A DNA stretch of 64,000 bases from Allomesorhizobium sp043769475 (GTDB taxonomy: Bacteria > Pseudomonadota > Alphaproteobacteria > Rhizobiales > Rhizobiaceae), in NCBI RefSeq assembly GCF_043769475.1, contig NZ_CP171729.1, positions 4,402,001 to 4,466,000 of the forward strand, given 5' to 3'. Shown here piece after piece: positions 7,532-16,332 of the stretch. How positions within the stretch are numbered: position 1 is the first letter of the stretch; the number at the start of each line of letters is the position of its first letter. The notes beneath the pieces are model-generated. The model saw only the letters and a program-made list of their open reading frames with translations. It was not told the DNA's origin and did no database searches. The position numbers were made by a program, and so were the translations under genes.

Positions 7532-7864
7532 ATGAAAAACTTGCTCTTTATATCTCTCATACATCTGATACAAAATCCGGAGATATACCACCAAAAGCAA
7601 GTTAGAGTAGTCGCTTTTGCATCCATGGAGTTCGAGAGTAAGGCTATCTATGTTTCTAAGGAGGATCTTGATAACGCTGTGACGAAGAATGCTATTTGGT
7701 TAGAAGCCAGCATTACGGAAGAAACGCGGCGTCTGCATAGAAAGTATGTGATAGTTGAGGGAAGTTTTAATAGGGACAACCTTGGACACCTCCAGATGTA
7801 TTCTGGAGCGATCGAAAACATTACGAGAATTGATCTATGGAAAGGTGACCGCAGGTCAGATTGA
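7532..7864 (+). CDS. Putative immunity protein of the DUF4329 toxin
   Basis: The 110-residue protein begins with LIHLIQNPEIYHQKQVRVVAF, has IYVSKEDLDNAVTKNAIWLE and ends KYVIVEGSFNRDNLGHLQMY-SGAIENITRIDLW. I recall this small beta-rich family from the position just after DUF4329-type toxins. That position and the AT-rich base composition, clearly unlike its neighbours, support an immunity role and recent acquisition. GGGGCAG precedes the ATG at 7532. There is no signal peptide; the start is only mildly hydrophobic. Function is inferred from context. Confidence 0.6.
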   Translation: MKNLLFISLIHLIQNPEIYHQKQVRVVAFASMEFESKAIYVSKEDLDNAVTKNAIWLEASITEETRRLHRKYVIVEGSFNRDNLGHLQMYSGAIENITRIDLWKGDRRSD

Positions 7865-7921
7865 CCCTTTCGGTGTCGTCTCGAGCCTTTGCTGCGGTCG
7901 TTCTGCATTTAGGCCTACGCC

Positions 7922-7952
7922 AAAAACCGCCGGGCAATGACGCCCGGCGGTT
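7922..7952 (-). terminator. Intrinsic terminator of the SH3/DUF1236 gene
   Basis: ACCGCCGGGC (7926-7935) pairs with GCCCGGCGGT (7942-7951). On the minus strand the stem is followed by a U-run (the complement of AAAAA at 7922-7926). It lies 25 bases beyond the stop codon at 7977. Confidence 0.75.
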
Positions 7953-7976
7953 GCTATCGTTGCCTGTACGGTCCGG

Positions 7977-8648
7977 TCAGCGCATCACATAAACGATCCG
8001 GCGCGAACTCGGCTCGACCAATACCGGCTGGTTGTTCACATTGACGTAGCGGTATTCATAGTCGGGAATTTCGCGCAGTTCGACAGTTTCGGGCAGGCTC
8101 GCGCCGACCACGACTTCACCCTCCAGAAACACGGGATCGCCCCGGTTGGAGGTGACATAGGTGCGTACCTCGGGCGGAGGCTCCGCTGCAGCGCCCGTGG
8201 CGCCGCCGAGAGCCACGCCGGCAACGCCGCCGACAGCCGCACCGACAGGGCCGCCTATGATGGCGCCGGTAACCGCGCCCGTAGCGCCTCCGACGACTGC
8301 GCCTTCTGCGCCGCCGTCACCGGACGGGGCCGTGATCACCCTAACGGAATCGGCTGGGCGCTCCGTCAGAACCACCTGTTGGCCGCCGAAATTGCCTGTC
8401 AGGTAGTCGGAATAGACCCAGCCCTGACCACCGGCTTCGGCTACGGAGCACCATTTGCTGCCCGCGATGCAGCCATTCAACGTCGTCGCCTGCCCGGCGC
8501 CGAGCACCCCGATGACAGGATGGTTCGGACCTGGACCCGCGCGCACGTTGAGATCGGTGGTTGCGGTGACCGATGTCTGCGCAAGTGCGGAAGCCGACAT
8601 TGCGAACAATGCGGCGGCCGCGGCGGAAATCAGAAGTTTCGGTTTCAT
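7977..8648 (-). CDS. SH3-domain and DUF1236 periplasmic protein
   Basis: The 223-residue protein has a signal peptide (about 1-23) and a bacterial SH3 domain with TDLNVRAGPGPNHPVIGVL and GWVYSDYLTG (residues 28-85). A Gly/Ala-rich glycine-zipper-like segment (about 112-155) may insert in membrane, and the C-terminal DUF1236 domain includes PDYEYRYVNVNNQPVLVEP. SH3b domains often bind cell wall. The function of DUF1236 is unknown. An EcfG-type promoter lies directly upstream (8695-8719), so general stress control is likely. Confidence 0.88.
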   Translation of the reverse strand: MKPKLLISAAAAALFAMSASALAQTSVTATTDLNVRAGPGPNHPVIGVLGAGQATTLNGCIAGSKWCSVAEAGGQGWVYSDYLTGNFGGQQVVLTERPADSVRVITAPSGDGGAEGAVVGGATGAVTGAIIGGPVGAAVGGVAGVALGGATGAAAEPPPEVRTYVTSNRGDPVFLEGEVVVGASLPETVELREIPDYEYRYVNVNNQPVLVEPSSRRIVYVMR

Positions 8649-8694
8649 GGCTAAAGACTCCGTCGATTCGATTGCATCGTCCCGTCTGGTACTA

Positions 8695-8719
8695 AACGGG
8701 ACCGAACCGGTTCTGTTCC
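8695..8719 (-). promoter_or_regulatory. EcfG-type (general stress response) promoter
   Basis: On the minus strand GGAAC (8715-8719), a 16-base spacer and CGTT (8695-8698) match the published EcfG consensus GGAAC-N16/17-cGTT. The site is about 47 bases before the start of the SH3/DUF1236 gene, a normal promoter distance. A GTCCCGT/ACGGGAC inverted repeat (8679-8702) overlaps the -10 element. Confidence 0.65.
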
Positions 8720-8867
8720 CGCCAAGGCAGGACTGCGGGCTGACGGATCATTACGCCTGTTTTACAGCCAAACCGGCGGGATCAGCGCCGATCGGTCAGC
8801 CGTCCGTGCACGAAACGGAGCTTGGCCGCCGCGCGTTCCGAGATGACGAACGGTCCGGTCGGCGGGA

Positions 8868-10106
8868 TCATGTCGTGGCGAGCTTGACGGCAACCTGCCT
8901 TGCAACCGCATCGCCTGAGAGCCTTGCGCCGCCGCAAGTCTGGATCAGCGAGCCGGCCAGCGCCTCCCCCGCGAACCAGATGCGTTCGGCGACCGGCTCC
9001 ATCAGTGTATTGCGCGCACCCGCCCGGCCCGGCCTTGCCGCGGCATAGGCACCCCGGACGAAGCGCTCGCCGCCCCAATTGGTCATTGTAGCGCGGCCGA
9101 CATGCTTTCGCACGCCGCTGCCGAAAATCCCGCAGAGCCTGTCGGTGACGAAATCGACGCCGGCCGCCTCGCCAGCCGCGGACATTTCCCAGGCAAAGTC
9201 TCCGCCAACGAAGCCGACCATGAGATCGGTGTCGAACGGAAAGCACAGGAAATAGATGTCGTGACGAGCCCGCCTTTCGATCAGCAGGTCGTCGAAGGGC
9301 GACAATCCGAGCCGGGTTCCCCTGATCTCGACAGGCAGCTTGGTCAGCATCCCCATCGGCAGGTCGAAGAATGCCTCCATGACAGCGTCGGGCAGAACCG
9401 GCGAGAATTCGATCTCCTCGAACGCCAAGACCGCCGGCGAAACCGTGACGATGACGGCTCTGGCGCGGATCGTCCCGCGATCGGTGACGCAGGCGACGCC
9501 GGGCGCATCCCAAATGATTTTCCGCACCGGCGTCGACAACTCGACCGGAACATCGGCCCCGAACTGCGCGACCAGCGCGCCAAACCCTTCCTTGGTGAAG
9601 TAGTTCGGGTCGAGATCGGCCGCCGCGCGAAAGTCCTCGATCGATATCTCGTCGTAGTCCTGGCCAAAATCCATAGGCCCGGCAAATGTAGCCGCCGCTC
9701 GCGGCGCGCGGCCGGAGGCAAGCAGCAACGACACGGCGCCATCGGTCCCGCGCCACTTTTGCAGCGCCGCCGACATCTCGTAGTCGGCGCGCTGCATCTC
9801 CGCCTCTTCTTCTTCCAAGGCCTTGCGTTTGCCGTAGTAGAGGTGGTCGGCATTCATGTCGTGATGGTGAAGGGTCCAGCCGGCGGCTTCGGCTTCCGGA
9901 AAATAGGGATTGCGGTCCGCAGCATGAATCCAGGCGCAGCCGATGTCGAAGGGCACGCCGAAATGCTCCGTCGAGGTCCATGCCCTGCCGCCGATACGGT
10001 TCATCGCCTCCAGAACAGTGAAGCTAAGCCCCGCGCTCCGCAGGGTCTTGGCGGCGGCGAGACCGGCAGAACCAGCCCCGACAATTGCGACATCAACGTC
10101 TGTCAT
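8868..10106 (-). CDS. FAD-dependent amine oxidase-family protein
   Basis: The 412-residue flavoprotein begins MTDVDVAIVGAGSAGLAAAK, with the FAD-binding GxGxxG at residues 10-15. It then has VLEAMNRIGGRAWT, typical of the flavin amine oxidase family, and the C-terminal IWFAGEALAG FAD motif. Members oxidise amines, polyamines or amino acids; the substrate is not predictable here. No signal peptide is present, so it is cytosolic. It is a single gene divergent from the lytic transglycosylase. Confidence 0.87.
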   Translation of the reverse strand: MTDVDVAIVGAGSAGLAAAKTLRSAGLSFTVLEAMNRIGGRAWTSTEHFGVPFDIGCAWIHAADRNPYFPEAEAAGWTLHHHDMNADHLYYGKRKALEEEEAEMQRADYEMSAALQKWRGTDGAVSLLLASGRAPRAAATFAGPMDFGQDYDEISIEDFRAAADLDPNYFTKEGFGALVAQFGADVPVELSTPVRKIIWDAPGVACVTDRGTIRARAVIVTVSPAVLAFEEIEFSPVLPDAVMEAFFDLPMGMLTKLPVEIRGTRLGLSPFDDLLIERRARHDIYFLCFPFDTDLMVGFVGGDFAWEMSAAGEAAGVDFVTDRLCGIFGSGVRKHVGRATMTNWGGERFVRGAYAAARPGRAGARNTLMEPVAERIWFAGEALAGSLIQTCGGARLSGDAVARQVAVKLATT

Positions 10107-10263
10107 GACTTATTGAGCCCCTTGCCACATTATATACTTGATCGTAGGGAAGTTCTTCGGCGTTCGCCAGCGGTCCGGCGCCAGTATTGTCTTGGCGGCG
10201 GCGAGGTGCGATTGGCCGGCAGGCGCCCTTCGGGGACTGATTCGGGCAAACCAGGAGAACATC

Positions 10264-11082
10264 ATGGCAATTTTTGCCAAAGGAAAAATTTTCGCCGCCG
10301 CATTCGCCATGCTCGGCGCGGCGGCAGGCGGCGCCGAGGCCGCCACCTGCGGTAACAAGGCAGCCGGCTTCGAGAACTGGAAGCAGGAATTCAAGCAGGA
10401 AGCCGCCGCCCGCGGCATCGGCGGCAATGCGCTGCAGGCGCTGGACAACGCCAGATATGCGACCAAGACCATAAATGCCGACCGCAACCAGAAAAGCTTC
10501 AAGCTGTCCCTCAGCCAATTCATGGCAAAGCGCGGCGGCAAGACGATCGCCTCGAAGGGCAAGAGCCTGAAGAAGCAGAATGCGGCGCTGTTCGCCAGGA
10601 TCGAGCAGCGTTACGGCGTCCCGGCTGGGCCTCTGCTGGCAATCTGGGGTATGGAGACCGGCTTCGGAGGTTTCCTCGGCAACCAGAACACCGTCTCCGC
10701 GGTAGCAACGCTTGCCTATGATTGCCGCCGCACGGAATTCTTCACCAACCAACTCTATGCCACGTTGCAACTCGTCCAGAACGGCACGCTGAGCCCGTCG
10801 GCGATCGGTGCGGCGCATGGCGAGATCGGACAGACGCAGTTCCTGCCGGTCAATGTGCTGAAATACGGCGTCGACGGCGACGGCAATGGCCGAATCGATA
10901 TGGTCAGATCGAAGGCCGACGCGCTCGCCTCGACCGCCAATTTCCTGCGCGGCCATGGCTGGCGAGCCGGCGGCGGCTATCAGCCTGGCCAAGCCAATTA
11001 CGGGGCGATCCAGGGCTGGAACTCCGCCAGCGTCTACCAGCAGGCGATAGCCATCATCGGCGCAGAAATCGACGGCCAGTAA
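10264..11082 (+). CDS. Lytic murein transglycosylase (MltB/SLT_2 type)
   Basis: The 272-residue protein has a signal peptide (about 1-27), then the SLT_2 domain with FENWKQEFKQEAAARGI, a YGVPAGPLLAIWGMETGFGG segment carrying the probable catalytic Glu at 131, and GEIGQTQFLPVNVLKYGVDG near the end. It cleaves peptidoglycan between MurNAc and GlcNAc, forming 1,6-anhydroMurNAc, in the periplasm. It lacks the C-terminal peptidoglycan-binding domain of some relatives. The ATG at 10264 is preceded by AGGAGAACATC, a strong ribosome site. Confidence 0.92.
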   Translation: MAIFAKGKIFAAAFAMLGAAAGGAEAATCGNKAAGFENWKQEFKQEAAARGIGGNALQALDNARYATKTINADRNQKSFKLSLSQFMAKRGGKTIASKGKSLKKQNAALFARIEQRYGVPAGPLLAIWGMETGFGGFLGNQNTVSAVATLAYDCRRTEFFTNQLYATLQLVQNGTLSPSAIGAAHGEIGQTQFLPVNVLKYGVDGDGNGRIDMVRSKADALASTANFLRGHGWRAGGGYQPGQANYGAIQGWNSASVYQQAIAIIGAEIDGQ

Positions 11083-11098
11083 GCTTCAGATGCCGCGG

Positions 11099-11117
11099 CG
11101 CCGGGTTGGACCCGGCG
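11099..11117. terminator. Hairpin between convergent genes
   Basis: CGCCGGGT (11099-11106) pairs with ACCCGGCG (11110-11117) around a 3-base loop, 16 bases after the transglycosylase stop and just beyond the end of the opposing broken gene. The U-run is poor on both strands, so termination is plausible but not certain. Confidence 0.45.
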
Positions 11118-11123
11118 TTCGGC

Positions 11124-11642
11124 TTATCGCGCTTCGATCCTGTAGGAACATCCCGCAAGCGTCTTGCCCGGATGGGGTATCGACTGTCGACACGTTGAGC
11201 GTGATCCGCGTCTCAAAGACCATCCCGAGATCCTCTTCCTTCGTCTCAAGGACGACTTTCTCGCCGAGGAATTTGCCGACTGTGGCGATCTCGGGCGTGA
11301 TTCCGAGCTTTTTCGCCAGTTCGTCCGGGGCGACAGCGTCGAGCACTGCCATCGGGCCTGACGCTGTGAAGGCCACTGTAGCGGCCTCGTGCGCGAAAAC
11401 GCGGATAGGCGCGGGCAGGCGGTATTCCTTCAGGAACGGATTGTCCGAGGCGATCTCCTGCCAGCCGAGCGTCTCCGCGGCCCCCGGTTCGCCGCCAACC
11501 AGAAGGCAAAGCTGTTATAGTTCCGCGCATCAACACGGCACTCGATCAGCGACGCCAGATCGATGGCGGAGGGGTCGAACTCGACGGCGGTGGCCGATGC
11601 AGCGCACGCCGAAAAGATCAGCGCGACGGTTCAGCGGCGCAT
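11124..11642 (-). pseudogene. Broken secreted-protein gene downstream of argG
   Basis: Read across three frames, this region gives one protein: a signal peptide (TVALIFSACAASATA), then EFDPSAIDLASLIECRVDAR, GGEPGAAETLGWQEIASDN, DELAKKLGITPEIATVG and the C-terminus THPGKTLAGCSYRIEAR. Three defects break it: TGA at codon 4, a -1 shift after AFW (about 11506), and a +1 C in a CCCC run (about 11186). The two shifts cancel, so the total length is still 173 codons. The start has a good ribosome site (TTGAGGTCC) five bases after argG. It is either a decayed gene or mis-sequenced. No function is recognised. Confidence 0.6.
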
Positions 11643-11647
11643 GGACC

Positions 11648-12871
<1,224 letters not shown>

Positions 12872-13016
12872 TTTTTTCCTCGATCTCGCATGGCGCCTAT
12901 AGGCTGTCGGGCGCGATGTTTATCAGGAATGCCGGGCCGGGCAAGGCCTGGCAACTACGCAGGTCAAAGCGACATTCAATAAACTTTTAACAGATCTGGC
13001 GAAGACTTCGCGCCCG

Positions 13017-13964
13017 ATGACTCAACTCGCCGAAATCATTGAAGGGGCTGCCGGACCGGCCGCAAAACGGATTGCCGGGCGTCGGTGGCTGGGCATTTGC
13101 ACGGCCGCCTTCCTGCTGGCTGGAGCGCTCTCGGTCATGGCCAGCGACCGTTGGGAAGAAGCCGGAAGCGGCGCCGTCGCCATACTGCCGGTTCCATTGA
13201 AGGCAGCCGCCATCAATGGCGGTTCGTTTTCCTGTGCCGAACGCCGCTGGAGCTTTCGCCTGCGCGCCGAGACCACGCCGGCGGCTCCCCGCCGGGAGAC
13301 AACCGTGGTAGTTGCGATAGATGGCGCCGATTTTCCCGCAAAGGCCAACCGGAGTCCCGGCGTTGTGACGGTCGCAGTTCCGTTCGAAATGCTTGACCTT
13401 CTGAAGGCGGGCAACAGGCTCTCCTTCGCATTCGACGGGGAGCCCGCCACGGTTTTTTCGCTGAGAGGGTCGCGCGCAGTACTCGACGCGGTCGCGCCAC
13501 GTTGCAGCGCAGTCGACATGTCGGCCTATCAAAGCGTCGCTCTCTCGGAAACGGATCAGGCCATCGGAACCGCGGCAAAACTCATGGCCGAAGAAGCAGC
13601 ATTGTTTCGCGAGGCGACCGGCAAACAGCCGGTCCTCGCGGCGGCCTCGGTCAAGGTCGTGGCGGACGCCGAGATGGTCTTTGCCTCGCTTTGCGGGTCC
13701 GACCGCTATTACGGCGAGTCGGGCTGCACGCTGAGCGGCTTTGCCCGGCAGGGCGTGAGCGGAGATTGGCGCGAGGTTTACAACAGCGAAGGCGTGGCGC
13801 TTTACCTCGACACGAAAACCTCGGCCGACGGCTGGCCCGATCTTGCCACGTTGGCCGAAGGTGGCAGCGCGGAGCCGAGTCATTGGATGTGGAACGGCCT
13901 TGCCTACGAGATCCGCGAGCCCGCTATCGCAAAAGATGCGGAGTTGCGGGGCGCAGTCCAGTAG
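13017..13964 (+). CDS. Membrane-anchored protein of unknown function
   Basis: The 315-residue protein has a cytosolic N-terminus, one hydrophobic segment at about residues 24-42 (signal anchor) and a periplasmic body. A central part reads like a beta-rich domain (VVVAIDGADFPAK). Three or four cysteines (CAERRW, PRCSAV, ASLCGS, SGCTLS) could form disulfides. I do not recognise a family. It is a single gene, convergent with the small gene at 13992 and opposite in direction to argG. Confidence 0.6.
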   Translation: MTQLAEIIEGAAGPAAKRIAGRRWLGICTAAFLLAGALSVMASDRWEEAGSGAVAILPVPLKAAAINGGSFSCAERRWSFRLRAETTPAAPRRETTVVVAIDGADFPAKANRSPGVVTVAVPFEMLDLLKAGNRLSFAFDGEPATVFSLRGSRAVLDAVAPRCSAVDMSAYQSVALSETDQAIGTAAKLMAEEAALFREATGKQPVLAAASVKVVADAEMVFASLCGSDRYYGESGCTLSGFARQGVSGDWREVYNSEGVALYLDTKTSADGWPDLATLAEGGSAEPSHWMWNGLAYEIREPAIAKDAELRGAVQ

Positions 13965-13991
13965 TTGCCTGTGATATCTGTCGGAACGTGT

Positions 13992-14159
13992 TCAGCGTCT
14001 CCGCGGCTTTAGCTGGATCCACAGGTCGTAAGCCGCAAGAACAAGCCCGATGCAGACCGCCGCCGCAAGGTCGACGCGCGGCACGAACCACAGCACGACG
14101 CCGAAAAAGGCCAGCAGGGATAGGAAGGCGAGCAGTGCGAAGAGCCGTTTTCTGGTCAT
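13992..14159 (-). CDS. Small membrane protein beside the TRAP operon
   Basis: A 55-residue frame starts at ATG 14159 on the minus strand, 31 bases after the TRAP large permease gene. The product has a basic start (MTRKRLF) and two hydrophobic segments (about residues 7-26 and 31-45), and ends with a basic KPRRR tail. CGGAGAC lies at a suitable distance before the start. It is probably the last gene of the TRAP operon and an inner-membrane protein of unknown role. Confidence 0.55.
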   Translation of the reverse strand: MTRKRLFALLAFLSLLAFFGVVLWFVPRVDLAAAVCIGLVLAAYDLWIQLKPRRR

Positions 14160-14190
14160 GCCGAAGTCTCCGGTGCCGTTTGCCCGCCTA

Positions 14191-15609
14191 TCAGCCGTAA
14201 ATTAGGTTCGGCAGCCAATAAACGATCTGCGGAAAGATGTAGATCAGCACCATGCACAGGATCACGATCAGCATGTAGGGCATCATGCCGCGGAAGATCT
14301 CCGAGAGCTGCACATGCGGCGGCGCGATGCCTTTCAAATAGTAGGCCGACATCGCCATTGGCGGCGACAGGAATGCGGTCTGCAGATTGATCGCCACAAG
14401 AATGCCGAAGAATAGCGGATCGATGCCGAAATGCGGCAGCAGCGGCAGGAAGATCGGGATGAAGATGACGATGATCTCGGTCCACTCCAGCGGCCAGCCG
14501 AGGAGGAAGATGATCAGCTGCGCGACGATCAGGAACATCAGCGGCGACATGTCGAGGCCGGTGACGAACTCGCTGATGAACTGCTGGCCGCCGAGATAGG
14601 CGAAGATCGACGCGAACGTCGCCGAGCCGACGAACAGCCAACACACCATCGCCGTCGTGCGGGCGGTGAGATAGACGCTCTCCTTCAACCGCTGCCAGGT
14701 CAGGGCGCGATACGCCACCGCAAGCAGCAGGCCTCCGAGCGCGCCGATCGCCGCTGCCTCGGACGGAGTCGCCAGCCCGAAGAGGATAGCGCCGAGAACC
14801 GCGAGGATAAGAAAGGCCAGCGGCACGAAGGACGTGAACATCATCCAGCTGATCTCAAGGAACGAATGGTCGCCGACCTGCTCCTTGGTAGGCTTCGGCG
14901 CGAGATGTGGCTGCAGAACGGCCTTGCCGACGACATAGACGAGATAGAGCCCCGCCAGGAACAGGCCGGGCAGAAGTGCGGCCGCATACATGCGCACGAC
15001 CGAAACGCCAGACGTCGCCGCATAGACGATCAGCAGGATGGACGGCGGTATGAGGATGCCGAGCGTGCCGCCCGCGCAGATGACGCCGGACGCATATTTG
15101 ACGTCGTATTTCGCCTTCAGCATCGCCGGAAAGGCCAGCAGACCCATCAGGGTGACGACAGCGCCGACAATGCCGGTTGCGGTAGCGAAAAGCGTGCAGG
15201 TGATGAGCGCCGCGACCGCCATCGAACCGGGAACGCGCCGCGTGGCGATGAACAGTGTGTTGAACAACCTGTCGACAATATTGGCGCGTTCGACGATGTA
15301 GCCCATGAACAGAAACAGCGGAATCGCGGTCAACACGTCGTTCGACATGACGGAATAGGTCTGGTTCACGAACAGGTCGAAGATGCGGTTGTTGAAGAAG
15401 CCGCCGACCCAGGATTCGGTCAGCGTCCAGCTGTCGGCGCCGGATTCGACCGCGCGCTCGTAGGTGCGCCACATACGGCCCGCGTCGAAATAGGCGTAGT
15501 AGCCGAAGGCGACGCCCAGCGCCATGAGCGTGAAGGCGACGGGAAAGCCGAGGAAGATCGCCAGGATGAGGATGAGGAGCATGCCGACGGCAACTTGGGG
15601 ATCGGTCAC
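14191..15609 (-). CDS. TRAP transporter large permease (DctM family)
   Basis: The 472-residue protein is the 12-helix membrane subunit of a TRAP transporter, which couples solute uptake to a sodium gradient. Family features are AIPLFLFMGYIVERANIVDR and the GTLGILIPPSILLIVYA segment, plus FLSPPMAMSAYYLKGIAPP near the end. It overlaps the small permease gene by four bases. A substrate-binding protein gene lies further upstream. Substrate specificity comes from the binding protein, which looks TakP-like. Confidence 0.93.
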   Translation of the reverse strand: MTDPQVAVGMLLILILAIFLGFPVAFTLMALGVAFGYYAYFDAGRMWRTYERAVESGADSWTLTESWVGGFFNNRIFDLFVNQTYSVMSNDVLTAIPLFLFMGYIVERANIVDRLFNTLFIATRRVPGSMAVAALITCTLFATATGIVGAVVTLMGLLAFPAMLKAKYDVKYASGVICAGGTLGILIPPSILLIVYAATSGVSVVRMYAAALLPGLFLAGLYLVYVVGKAVLQPHLAPKPTKEQVGDHSFLEISWMMFTSFVPLAFLILAVLGAILFGLATPSEAAAIGALGGLLLAVAYRALTWQRLKESVYLTARTTAMVCWLFVGSATFASIFAYLGGQQFISEFVTGLDMSPLMFLIVAQLIIFLLGWPLEWTEIIVIFIPIFLPLLPHFGIDPLFFGILVAINLQTAFLSPPMAMSAYYLKGIAPPHVQLSEIFRGMMPYMLIVILCMVLIYIFPQIVYWLPNLIYG

Positions 15610-16250
15610 TGGTCGTCGTCCCTCTTATTGTCCTTCGGCTCGTAGCCTGACGGAATGTCGACTGCCTCCCCGCCGTGCTTGAGCACGTCGAGCGTTTGCG
15701 CCTGCATCAGGACCTTTTCCAGCTCCTCCACATCCTCTTCTGCCCGGACCCATTCGCCCGTACGCAGGCATATGATGCAGCGGAACACCTGCGCGAGGCC
15801 CTGCAGGAAGAGCAGGATTCCGGCCGCGATGATGACCGATTTGAACTGGAAGATCGGGATTCCGGCGGGGCTGTTGGAACTCACCTCCAGATAGCCCCAG
15901 GAGCGCGCTGAATATTTCCAGCCGGCAAAGACCAGCGCCAGCACGCCGGGAAAGAAAAACAGGAAGTAGAGCACAAGCTCGACGGCCGCCTGCGTGCGCG
16001 GCTGCCACAGCCGGTAGATGAAGTCGCCGCGCACATGGCCGTCACGCGAGAGCGTGTAGGCGCCCGCCATCATGAACAGGGTGCCGTAGAGCATGTAGCT
16101 CAGGTCGAATGCCCAGGGCGTCGGCGCGTTGAAGGCGTAGCGCACGACGACCTCGTAGCCGATGCCGAATGCCATCACGATGATGCACCAGGCGAAGACC
16201 TTGCCGAACCATGCCGACAGGTCGTCGGCAAACCGAATATAGCCTTCCAT
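15606..16250 (-). CDS. TRAP transporter small permease (DctQ family)
   Basis: The 214-residue protein has the four-helix DctQ layout. A conserved YEVVVRYAFNAPTPWAFDLS segment, as in TRAP small subunits, precedes AGAYTLSRDGHVRGDFIY, and the C-terminal tail is acidic. It partners the large permease. The frame opens at 16310, but the ATG at 16250 (MEGYIRFADD) is preferred because GAGGCG precedes it and the length fits. It is unusually long for DctQ because of a roughly 50-residue polar tail. Confidence 0.88.
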   Translation of the reverse strand: MEGYIRFADDLSAWFGKVFAWCIIVMAFGIGYEVVVRYAFNAPTPWAFDLSYMLYGTLFMMAGAYTLSRDGHVRGDFIYRLWQPRTQAAVELVLYFLFFFPGVLALVFAGWKYSARSWGYLEVSSNSPAGIPIFQFKSVIIAAGILLFLQGLAQVFRCIICLRTGEWVRAEEDVEELEKVLMQAQTLDVLKHGGEAVDIPSGYEPKDNKRDDDQ

Positions 16251-16282
16251 GAAAATTCGCCTCAGCACACGTCGAAGATGAT

Positions 16283-16308
16283 GACGGAGCGAAAGGATGC
16301 GCTCCGTC
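16283..16308 (-). promoter_or_regulatory. Intercistronic stem-loop in the TRAP operon
   Basis: GACGGAGCG (16283-16291) pairs with CGCTCCGTC (16300-16308) around an eight-base loop, between the binding protein gene and the small permease gene. No U-run follows. Such stem-loops after binding protein genes commonly stabilise the upstream mRNA, so that the binding protein is made in excess. Confidence 0.5.
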
Positions 16309-16332
16309 ACGAGGCCTCAAAAATCGAGCGCC

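Noticed and set aside
14431..15645. A 404-residue frame opposite the TRAP large permease
   Set aside because: Low-complexity Glu/Arg/Asp-rich shadow; the permease on the other strand has full family signatures.
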